A stretch of DNA of 64,000 bases from Tigriopus japonicus. Taxonomy: Eukaryota; Arthropoda; Copepoda; Harpacticoida; Harpacticidae. A program made the translations under genes and the position numbers. Numbering within the stretch: the first letter of the stretch is position 1; the number at the start of each line of letters is the position of its first letter. Location: positions 7,230,489 to 7,294,488 of the forward strand of contig CM021314.1 in the NCBI GenBank assembly GCA_010645155.1, in the 5' to 3' direction. This document shows, in pieces, positions 56,701-64,000 of this stretch. Below the pieces are notes generated by a model. That model did no database searches. It had not been told where the DNA came from and saw only the letters and a list, made by a program, of their open reading frames with translations.

Positions 56701-59700
56701 TACATGCCGCTAAAAGATCCTTCGACTTTAACTATTTGCTTCCTTTCGCTTATAAAACTATCAATCCAAGTCAGGACCTTACCCTGGACCCCTAACTCTT
56801 TGAGTTGATCGAGCAAAAGACCATGATCTACCTTATCGAAGGCCTTGGCAAAGTCAAGATAGACTACATCAACTGACTCATGACTTTCGAGCCCTTCAAT
56901 GATTTGCTCAATATGATCAACCAATTGGGTTACTGTACTAAAATGAGCTCGAAACCCATGCTGTCCAGAAGGAATTAAATCATGGACTTCCAAATAATCT
57001 ACAAGCTTGGACTTCATAATCTTCTCAAAAACCTTTGCAACGCTGGAGGTCAGAGAAATGGGCCTATAATTACTAGGGAGTGACTTATCTCCGCCCTTAA
57101 AAATTGGAACGACATGAGCTACTTTTAGAGAGGAGGGAAACTTGCCCTGATCTAAAATGCAACGCATCAAATAGGAGAAAACAGGGGCAAGAATCTGTGA
57201 ACATTTCATCAGAAACTGAGATGTCACACCATCAGGTCCAGGAGAACTCGAGAGCTTTAAGCTCTTGATGGCCTCAAAAGCATCTTGATCTGTGACTACC
57301 AGATCCTCCAGTCGATTATCCTGACTATCAATGCCAGTCTCATCAAAAACATTGCTACAGTCATGGCCTGCTCTGACTACCCTTTTTGGAATTGAAAATA
57401 CACTTGAGAACTGATCTCCAAGCATACTGGCCATAACCTCACTATCATTGACGGTTTTACCGCCGACCTCAAAAGGTCCTACAGGATGCTTCATTTTTCT
57501 CTTTGTATTCGCAAACGAGAAAAACGCCTTTGGATTAGTCTTAACCTCCTGGATCACTCTACTTTCCTTCTCTAACTGATCGGAATCAATGGAGGCCCTA
57601 ATTTTTGATTGGACCACATCCAATTTGCTTTGGAGGCTGGCTACAACAAATGGATTTGAAGTACGTCGAAGTCTATTCGAAAGCTGACAACTCCGTTTGA
57701 ACAACTTCTTCCTAACCTTTGGAATTCTAGACAATGGCCTACCTTTTGCCACTATTTCTGGAATACCACTGGACAAACAAACCTCGTCAAAAAGTGAAAT
57801 TAGCTTATTTATAGCTTTATCTATTGATGGTTCCTGCTTTAGAATGGAAATCAAGTCCAACTCGCCTAATCTTTCAACAATAATGGGCCAGTGTTCATCT
57901 TTGAACTTAAACTTGGCCACGCCCACCTTTTGAGCAGGTTTAACTCTAGAGCTCGCCGGCTTTTGAGTAATGGTCGACCCTATCTCAAGAATGTGATGAT
58001 CTGAAAGACTACATGGGGCAACATGGACATACTGGATCAGATCAGGGTCATTGGAAAAAACTAAGTCCAGAACACTCTCTGCTCTGGTTGCAACACCAAC
58101 GTGTTGAGAGAGATTACGCAAGATCGCAAACTCTTCTAATTTTTCGAAAGACGGCGATGCTGTTTTCGAAATGGGAATGTACCCATCCGGACTAACCTCC
58201 CACTCAACAATGCTAGCCGGAAAATTGAAGTCGCCAACAACAAAGAGTCGAGAACAAACCTCTCGATCTAACTCCTTTCCAATGAATTGGAGAGCTGACA
58301 GAAATGAAGAAGAGCTACAAGAAGGTGGCCGATACATTGTTACAACCGTAAGATCAAGGGCCTTGATATGACAAATCAAAACTTCTACTTCTCCATTCGA
58401 CATTCGTACATGACTAAGAAGTAAGTCTTTCCTGACATATAGACATACGCCCCCATGTGGGAAAATGGGATTATCAGGGCGTACTCTATCACATCGAACT
58501 AGTCTAAAACCAGCTATTGCTACTTCTTCGTCTAAAACTCCTGGACGAAGCCAAGTCTCTGTGATAGAAATGAAGGAGACCTCTCTATCAATGGCTAGCT
58601 CCTCCAATACTTTGACCTTTGTGCTGTCTTTTTTGGAAATCAGACAATGCACGTTCAAATAGAGCCCTTTTATGGGCTTAAAGTCTTCCGATGGACCAAG
58701 TCTATCAGTTCTTGGACCTTCCTGTCTAACCTTAAAAAATCCTGCTTACTAACAAAATTTTGCTCTACAGGAAGGGATTTTTGGGGAGGGGGAGGGGCGA
58801 CTACATTGGAGTAGGACCTAGGTTGCCCATAGGAAAAAGTGGAAGGAGGAACCGGGTTATGGATGTTGGGGAGAAGGGTAGAAATAGGAATAGGTTTTGA
58901 GGTGAGGGAAGGGAAATGGGACAAGGAGTTGGGAGGAGGAGGACGAGAACGGGGAGGGGGGATGCTAAAAGGATAAAATGTTTGGGGAATTGGTTGGGGA
59001 TTGGATGCTAACCTATAACCATATCTAGGAGACCCAGATTTTGCTGGTCTCGGTTTCCTCTGAGTACCTCGTACATGAACCTGTCTACACTCCACATTGA
59101 AACACGTCCCACTACTCATTGATCTACGACACATGTACGGATGGAAGAAGGGGCACTCGACCTTTGAGCACCCTTTCTTGTTGTATTTCAAGAGCCCAAA
59201 CTTCAACAATTTTTGACACCACTGTGGGTGTTCAAAAGAGCTACAACCTTTTCTATCCGGACTACAAGGCTGCCTTTTGTGGTCAGGACAGACTTCCTTA
59301 CAAGCTAGAGCTTTCTGGACAATTTTTGGTTGAGCTACTTCAACCAACTCGACCTCAGTTGCCTCTGTTTCAGTGGAGTTGTCTACAGTTGAGGCCACCT
59401 TTGAATCAACGAGCTTTCTGGTCTGACTAACCCAAGCAACCAGAGCCTCAACAATGAAAGCCTTCTTGACAACAGAGGGGTCCTTCCCTTCTAAGGCTAA
59501 ATGCAGACATTTCCTAGCCTCATCGCTAACCTGACTCAAGATAGCCTCCATCATGAAAATGGAAGGAAAAACTAACAACCAACTCTAACAAAAGTAATGA
59601 GAGAAGAAGGGGGTGTGAAGAAAGATTAACAGGAAACAACAACTAGGTGAAGAAGCTGACCAGACTGACCTAGCCCAAGAGAGGGAGCCAACCAAACAAT

Positions 59701-62700
59701 TTCACACCTAACTGTGAGAAGACAGTCACCTAATGGAATAGTACCCTTTCTGGCCAACAGGAAAGAAGAAAAACAAGAGTTTCGACCAACCTAGCTCAAG
59801 AGAGAGTCAGACAACCAATCTCACACCTAACTGATAAGAGATAAGACAAAGGATAACATACAATGAAGAACAAATCCTCAAATATGGAAGAAAAATATTG
59901 GACAAAAACGATAAAAGAATGATTAAAATCGCTAATCAAGACAAATTAATTTGCCAGTATAACTAAGAATGTAAGTATGAAAAGGACATTAAAAACGACA
60001 ATATAGAACTTAGGAACTAAAGGAAACCTGAAAAAAAAGACACACAAAGAAAAGATATTAAGAAAAATAAAAATAAACTGAAAATAGAGGAGAATACGAA
60101 AAGAGTACGACAAAATGTGTTAAAGATAGAAATAAAGTAGTAAGAGAAAGAAGAGAAAGGCAAATAAATATGCAAAAATGGCTTACCTTGGATCCAAACG
60201 ACCACTACACAACACAACACAGCACTAAGTCTAAACCGGCCCGTAATTCATGAGCAACGCAAAAGACGTGTGCTCACGACGACAGACGAGAAGAGACTAA
60301 AGACGAGAAGAGTAATGATATGTAATGATGATTGATTGTTCTTCCATTAAGGAGCACATTTGCTACATTTGTTACAACTGCCTTGTCAATTTTTAACGAA
60401 AGTACCTTTCCCATCCTGAAAAGTTTAATAAGGACAACATTGCTTTCGAGCTAATTTTCTGACCAAAGAGCACTTAGGTAATTTATGTAAAGTTAAATTT
60501 TTTGAGAGTAACTCCATTGTGAATGAATCTAAGTTTTTCGTTGAATTTATTGGTTAGCTAGTTCGTATTTTTCAATTTAAGCGTTAAACACATCAGAAGT
60601 GCATCTAAGCCTAAAATGTTTTTTGATCATCACAAAGAGATGAGAAAAAAAATCATAAAATCGGACCGAAAAAGCTCAATGGACATCACCTGAATTGGAA
60701 CCACGAGAAGTTACAATTAACTGGACTTATCAAAATTCATTTTTTATCCCTTCGACCCAAATTTAATGTATTACCTCACATTCAATTCTCGAGATTTGTA
60801 AAACCATCCAATCCTCGAAGGCCAGGTCAGAGACGACGTTTGGATTTCATAGATGGTCTCATTACAACTAGGTTGACATTGGCATTCTTCATTGTTGTAC
60901 AGATCGTATTGGACGTCAATGCAAAGTCGTTGGGTCTCGTTTCTCATGGAACAATAGTCAAAGGGTGGGATATTGCGTTCTCGATGAAGGTCTCTCACAT
61001 TCATATCGTCATAGACATCAAAAATACAGTCACATCGAAGCACCAGATGTTCAAGGAGGCAGAACCGGGTGCAACCAACTTGAGTATATCTACGACCTTT
61101 CACAATTGGAAACCTCTCTTCAGTGAAGAAAGTCTCGTTCCAAGATTTTATGCACTTTGATGGATATGGGCCTGGTTGCCGTTTGATTTGCTTCGAATGA
61201 AGACTGAAACTGGTCGCTGTTCCCGGGATGACATCCACGCCTAATTCTTCAATCAGTGGAACCTCGTTGGGTTGGTGTAGAACCACACGGAGGCCTTCCT
61301 AAAAATATCCCCCAAATTGGAACACTTTCATCAGCCATCACATTGAATTTAGATTGTCTTTCTCACCTTGTTATTCAATTTATGCCATATAAACTCATCT
61401 CTGGCCAAATAGAACTCCAAAGAGATTCCTTCAGCGGGTCCAGGTCGAACTTGAATGGATCCCTTCTGATTGAATCCAAAGCAATTGCCTCGAGAAACAA
61501 TGTTAGTCGTGGGAATTTCAAAGAACCTGGAACAATTCTGCTTGGTGACCATGCAACTCTTGACCATCAATTCTTTGTTCATGCCAATTTTGGTTCGTTT
61601 CTCAGGATCAAATCCACCAAAGATATCATCCAATTCTCCGTCATCGATATTGGAGGTGTTGAAGGAATTCTTTATGCTCCAAGCCAGTTTGCCAGCTTCC
61701 TGAGGACATGTTTCATTGAAACCCACGGGTTGAGTGTTGTTTTCATTGGCCAAGGACATCGACAATGAACATCCAGAGCTCAATCCCAATTTACAATAAT
61801 CTGCAAGATCACTGCAGTTCCTCTGGTAGCAATCGTTTAACTCATTTTGGAGAAAAGTGCATTTGATCCGATTGTAAGTGCACACCGTAATGGCAGGCAG
61901 GAATTGTCGTGGAGTTTCCTCAACCATGATCTGAAAAATCAAAGGGTTTGTGACATTTTTTGGGCCCATGAAAAGTTTTATTTACTTCAGGAATAAAACC
62001 ATATGCAACCTTTTGCAAGAGAAAAGGGCTTGAAAGATTTTTCCCCGTAAATCTTCTGGGAGTGTGTATAATGGCATCAACAAAATTGGAAGGTGACGAA
62101 GCGGAAAAGCTGACAAAAAAATTGATTGCAAAAGCAAAACTTCGTCCTTTGGAATTACACATAAACGAAAAACATTTGCAGATGAGAAAAGAGACCACGT
62201 TTTAACAGAATCGTATTTGAATAGGCTTATATCAATAGTTATTTCCCCGAACAATGACAATTCAGAGAGAAAAAAATGATGGCCCTGTAGGTAATCATCC
62301 TTTTCATTTTCGAGATTGACGTACAAACCTGCATTGAAAGCAAATGTACCTTACAAAATATGATAGGACACATAGCGGATAAAAAGTCCTTCATGGCAGA
62401 CACGACAATTCATCAAGCATGTTATTGATCTCCTACTACAGAAATCCAATATGTGGTTCTCTTAACTAGTACTCTTTTCCTCGGAACTTGCGTTATCAAA
62501 AGAGGGATCTAAAAGACTGCGGAGACAGATGAAGCACAAAGATGAATGCTTTAGAACCAAACCTCGTGAAAAAATGAGTTTTTCAACGAGTTAGTGCATT
62601 AAAACAAGGATGAAATGCGTCCAGTTTTAGGAGGTGCTGATGTTTTAATAAGAAACATTTGCTGTTCTTGCATTATTTCCGTTGAGTGGGTCAGGTGTGA

Positions 62701-63428
62701 ACTACAATTGTGAACTTCGACAGTTTAAAAATGACCTTTTGTCACCCCCTTCTGAGAAGATACTGTATGAATCATAGAGTTCGGCTTGAGCACTTTAGTT
62801 AAACCACCAAAAAACGCCCTCCCTCTAAGAATGATTACCTGACAAAATTGTTTAAACCGATTGTTTCACCAGGAACGTCATAGAGTGCGCTACCTTGTCT
62901 TTACCGCAAATATCCTTCTTGAAGTTTGTTTCTCAGAGTTAATCCAGAAAATACAGCGTGAGTTAGCTATAGAGGTCACGGGTCAAATTACCGTTTTCTT
63001 GGTCCGCCTGCTTAGCTAGAACTGAGTAATCTTTGGCTTAGTCCGTGACCATTTTAATATGCATTTTTTACAATGGTTGTTTACATATTATCTCGAAGGG
63101 CCAGTGCCAATAATTTCTAACAATCAATTCTTCATTCTTCTCTGCTGGCTCACCAAAGGTTTCTTTGGGAAGGTTTCTTAATACTCACATTTGTGGTTAT
63201 GGGGAATTTGCCATATTCGGTGAGAACAGTTTGGACTTGGTAGCACGTGAGTAATAAACCAATGACCATCAAAACCAGCCATATTTTCTTTCTTGTCATC
63301 GATATTTTCTCTCGTTCTTTGGCTTGAGTATAACCAGGAATACTAGTCTTCTCCCAAAGAGATTCTTTCTTTTTCAGAACCTCATTTTTAAAAGTCGAAG
63401 TAACTGAGTGAGATGATGTAATGGTCAT
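53791..63428 (-). CDS. DEG/ENaC family (pickpocket-like) sodium channel subunit, paralogue A
   Basis: Four exons on the minus strand (63428-63189, 61930-61367, 61298-60775, 54073-53791) join in frame to 536 residues. TM1 is at about 49-66 (IWLVLMVIGLLLTCYQVQ). The extracellular loop opens with EETPRQFLPAITVCTYNRIKC and carries YTQVGCTRFCLLEHLVLRCDCIF and CQCQPSCNETIYEI..LTWPS, the family's cysteine signatures. TM2 follows LDFYFASGSR and reads NLGGALSLWMGISF, with G-I-S at 514-516. It is closely similar to paralogue B throughout, with identical intron phases, and lies 9.9 kb upstream of it in the same orientation, so tandem duplication is the simplest origin. Intron 3 is 6.7 kb because of a nearly complete LINE. 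The start codon is the first ATG in an open frame; a further 5' exon cannot be excluded. The stimulus and cell type are not readable from sequence. Confidence 0.9.
54213..54830. mobile_element. Degraded copy of the TAGGGACAGGAA hAT-like element
   Basis: The left end TAGGGACAGGAAGTTTGACG is intact. Inner blocks 'aatcttttctttctgtgtcc' and 'ctgacaatcaaattattact' match 5016-5992. The right terminal repeat is missing, so the element is truncated or deleted on that side. It lies in intron 3 of DEG/ENaC gene A. Confidence 0.75.
55698..58658 (-). CDS. LINE ORF2: endonuclease-reverse transcriptase
   Basis: About 986 residues without a stop. The N-terminal apurinic-type endonuclease shows LNVHCLISKK (conserved Asn2), ITETWL (Glu34), HGGVCLYVR, VVGDFNFP (Asp143, Asn145) and a later SDHHILEI. 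The RT has FKGGDKSLPSNYRPISL, QHGFRAHFST, YLDFAKAFDKVDH, SGVPQGSILGPLLF and the catalytic YADD at 689-692. A C-terminal region (LEYASPIWAP...CFTRNI) is typical of CR1/Jockey-clade proteins. The protein would nick DNA and prime reverse transcription at the target. The frame has no ATG before Met86, beyond the endonuclease Glu: residue 1 here is a TTG codon. The frame is open further upstream into ORF1 (at least to 58739), where it lies in the -1 frame. Expression by frameshifting is proposed in the findings. Confidence 0.92.
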   Translation of the reverse strand: MNVHCLISKKDSTKVKVLEELAIDREVSFISITETWLRPGVLDEEVAIAGFRLVRCDRVRPDNPIFPHGGVCLYVRKDLLLSHVRMSNGEVEVLICHIKALDLTVVTMYRPPSCSSSSFLSALQFIGKELDREVCSRLFVVGDFNFPASIVEWEVSPDGYIPISKTASPSFEKLEEFAILRNLSQHVGVATRAESVLDLVFSNDPDLIQYVHVAPCSLSDHHILEIGSTITQKPASSRVKPAQKVGVAKFKFKDEHWPIIVERLGELDLISILKQEPSIDKAINKLISLFDEVCLSSGIPEIVAKGRPLSRIPKVRKKLFKRSCQLSNRLRRTSNPFVVASLQSKLDVVQSKIRASIDSDQLEKESRVIQEVKTNPKAFFSFANTKRKMKHPVGPFEVGGKTVNDSEVMASMLGDQFSSVFSIPKRVVRAGHDCSNVFDETGIDSQDNRLEDLVVTDQDAFEAIKSLKLSSSPGPDGVTSQFLMKCSQILAPVFSYLMRCILDQGKFPSSLKVAHVVPIFKGGDKSLPSNYRPISLTSSVAKVFEKIMKSKLVDYLEVHDLIPSGQHGFRAHFSTVTQLVDHIEQIIEGLESHESVDVVYLDFAKAFDKVDHGLLLDQLKELGVQGKVLTWIDSFISERKQIVKVEGSFSGMYDVKSGVPQGSILGPLLFILFIAPLQNFRTKASISSYADDTKLVCGRNGQDSKCLVEDLEKVYSWVGESNMALNGMKFRTMTYGASKLDVPLKDNGGCDIEQVSSMRDLGVVVQDDGKFDEHIQLKVGKAFQTCGWIYRTFKSRDSITMLTLYKSIVQPHLEYASPIWAPMSSAGLQKVEQVQRCFTRNITGMRELSYWERLQKLGLYSTQRRYERYLILYVFKSIHGLCPNPGFEISCSDRRGFTCALRAPPNPKESRLVRTMKSSSLLYRAPSLFNLLPISLRREYVGADPLTAFKAGLDKFLNTIPDQPTIQGLYRSANSNSLVDQISYKH
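58670..59554 (-). CDS. LINE ORF1: RNA-binding gag-like protein
   Basis: An ATG at 59554 gives 294 residues. The N-terminal part (about 1-80) is helical and charged (MMEAILSQVSDEARKCLHLA). The middle carries repeated Cys/His spacings (CPDHKRQPC, GCSSFEHPQWC, GCSKVECPFFHPYMC, GTCFNVECRQVH), resembling the Cys/His fingers of CR1-like ORF1 proteins and suggesting RNA binding in a ribonucleoprotein particle. A long Pro/Ser-rich segment follows. The end (KQDFLRLDRKVQELIDLVHRK) is coiled-coil-like. The stop codon is at 58672-58670, and the ORF2 frame overlaps this end. Confidence 0.82.
   Translation of the reverse strand: MMEAILSQVSDEARKCLHLALEGKDPSVVKKAFIVEALVAWVSQTRKLVDSKVASTVDNSTETEATEVELVEVAQPKIVQKALACKEVCPDHKRQPCSPDRKGCSSFEHPQWCQKLLKFGLLKYNKKGCSKVECPFFHPYMCRRSMSSGTCFNVECRQVHVRGTQRKPRPAKSGSPRYGYRLASNPQPIPQTFYPFSIPPPRSRPPPPNSLSHFPSLTSKPIPISTLLPNIHNPVPPSTFSYGQPRSYSNVVAPPPPQKSLPVEQNFVSKQDFLRLDRKVQELIDLVHRKTLSP
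58733..58739 (-). promoter_or_regulatory. Putative -1 ribosomal frameshift heptamer T_TTT_TTA
   Basis: In ORF1 the codons GAT TTT TTA place the heptamer in the zero frame, 61 nt before the ORF1 stop codon. From here the -1 frame is open straight into the endonuclease domain. Starting 14 nt downstream, GGTCCAAG and CTTGGTCC can pair with one mismatch around a 10-nt loop. Function is inferred, not shown. Confidence 0.6.
59555..60300 (-). promoter_or_regulatory. LINE 5' leader with repeated units
   Basis: Two direct units of about 120 bp share 'ctagcccaagagaggg'/'ctagctcaagagagag' and 'tcacacctaactg' (around 59668-59715 and 59790-59840). Internal promoters in non-LTR elements often consist of such repeated monomers, so this leader probably drives transcription. 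It contains no other frame worth calling. Confidence 0.55.
62805..63045. repeat. Dispersed repeat, partner of 30541-30790
   Basis: Same block order as the partner ('gtcatagagtgcgct', 'aatccagaaaatacagc', 'agaggtcacggg', 'cgcctgcttagctagaactg'). It lies in intron 1 of DEG/ENaC gene A. Confidence 0.65.
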
Positions 63429-64000
63429 TTTTTTTTAAGTATTAGGCGTCAATTTTGAATCTGTAAGTGGAACAATGTCGTTCCCGAGAGCTTGAAAACC
63501 CCACTGGCATTTTGGACGAAAGAAGGATTATTGTTCTACACAATTGTGATTGTTGCATGTCGGATTAAGATCATATTTATGAGAACTCGATTATGGAATG
63601 GGTGAGGGGAATTGAAAATGAGTCCCAATGGCCTACACTTTAAGCAATTATAATGCACACGAACATAGCACACATAGAGATATAGGGCCTTGACTCACAA
63701 TATTTTACAAAGGAAAATTGTGCTTATTTTTCGATCTTTCGATACTTCAATGCAAGAAATCATAATATTCTTTATTTGGAACATGTGTGTTTCAGCTCGT
63801 CTAAAAAATTTTGCAACAAGTACGTAACTTTTAACAAGGGCGAAAATATTTTATCTATAAGATAATTTGTAGAACAAAATAATGAAGAAACAATTTTTGG
63901 CGTTCTAAATCTCTTGCTTCATGTTAACGATTTAGCCCAAACTATATTTTTTTTTTTGCTTTTTTGAAGAAAAGCGTCAACGACTTCGAATTTTTTTATT
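63429..64000. other. 5' flank of DEG/ENaC gene A
   Basis: AT-rich sequence upstream of the start codon. No clear TATA box was recognised on the minus strand. The promoter or a non-coding first exon may lie here or beyond the window. Confidence 0.35.

Larger units (their letters stand above)
55630..60300 (-). mobile_element. Nearly complete CR1/Jockey-like non-LTR retrotransposon
   Basis: On the minus strand the element has a 5' leader (about 60300-59555), ORF1 with zinc-knuckle-like cysteines, ORF2 with endonuclease and reverse transcriptase, and a short 3' tail ending 'gggaatcccattccttgtag', 'cggta' and then a C/A-rich stretch. Both frames are uninterrupted, so the copy may be young. The exact 5' end is uncertain (about 60300) and no target duplication was recognised. 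Truncated relatives lie at 9294, 19291, 28145, 45726 and 52515. It sits in sense orientation inside intron 3 of DEG/ENaC gene A. Confidence 0.9.

Noticed and set aside
61256..61768. 170-codon plus-strand frame opposite DEG/ENaC gene A
   Set aside because: It is an antisense shadow of exon 2, with no recognisable domain.

Overview
The window is nuclear DNA of an animal: the genes are split by GT-AG introns, have TATA boxes and AATAAA signals, and sit in AT-rich sequence full of transposon relics. An arthropod is likely, and a crustacean such as a copepod is plausible. This rests on the gene content (papain-like protease, PAN-domain secreted protein, a Tlx/C15-type homeobox gene, DEG/ENaC channels) and is not proven by any single feature. 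No tRNA, rRNA, CRISPR or bacterial gene was seen.

Layout. 1-2137: old dispersed repeats. 2138-4454 (+): an eight-exon secreted papain-family cysteine protease with a TATA box and an unusual Pro-linker plus six-Cys tail. 5008-6000: a non-autonomous hAT-like element with a perfect 8-bp target-site duplication and a second element nested inside it. 6986-7597 (+): a two-exon secreted PAN/apple-like protein. 7598-17407: mostly non-coding, with a LINE 3' fragment, a 68-bp TA-flanked micro-element, a near-perfect 33-bp hairpin and a foldback repeat. 17408-27340 (+): a four-exon Tlx (Drosophila C15/clawless type) homeobox gene whose 8.6-kb first intron holds a LINE relic split by a hAT-like element. 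27341-33229: intergenic repeats, including an inverted-repeat element and a tRNA-derived SINE-like piece.

33230-43907 and 53791-63428 (both -) are two tandem DEG/ENaC sodium-channel paralogues. Both have four coding exons with identical phases and both appear intact (542 and 536 residues by my splicing). Their introns are the main landing sites for mobile DNA. Gene B (33230-43907) carries two hAT-like elements, a 976-bp minisatellite/palindrome element and two 450-bp foldback elements. Gene A (53791-63428) carries a nearly complete CR1/Jockey-like LINE of about 4.7 kb in intron 3, in the same orientation as the gene. The 10 kb between them holds a decayed reverse transcriptase, another hAT-like element, a SINE-like piece, foldbacks and a further LINE fragment.

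The most interesting signal is in the full-length LINE. Its ORF2 has no AUG upstream of the endonuclease domain. It lies in the -1 frame relative to ORF1, the frames overlap, and the overlap contains T_TTT_TTA, a classic -1 slippery heptamer, in the ORF1 frame and followed by a potential stem-loop. This suggests that ORF2 is made as a frameshift fusion. Splice models, family assignments and element boundaries were read by eye and have not been checked by database search.
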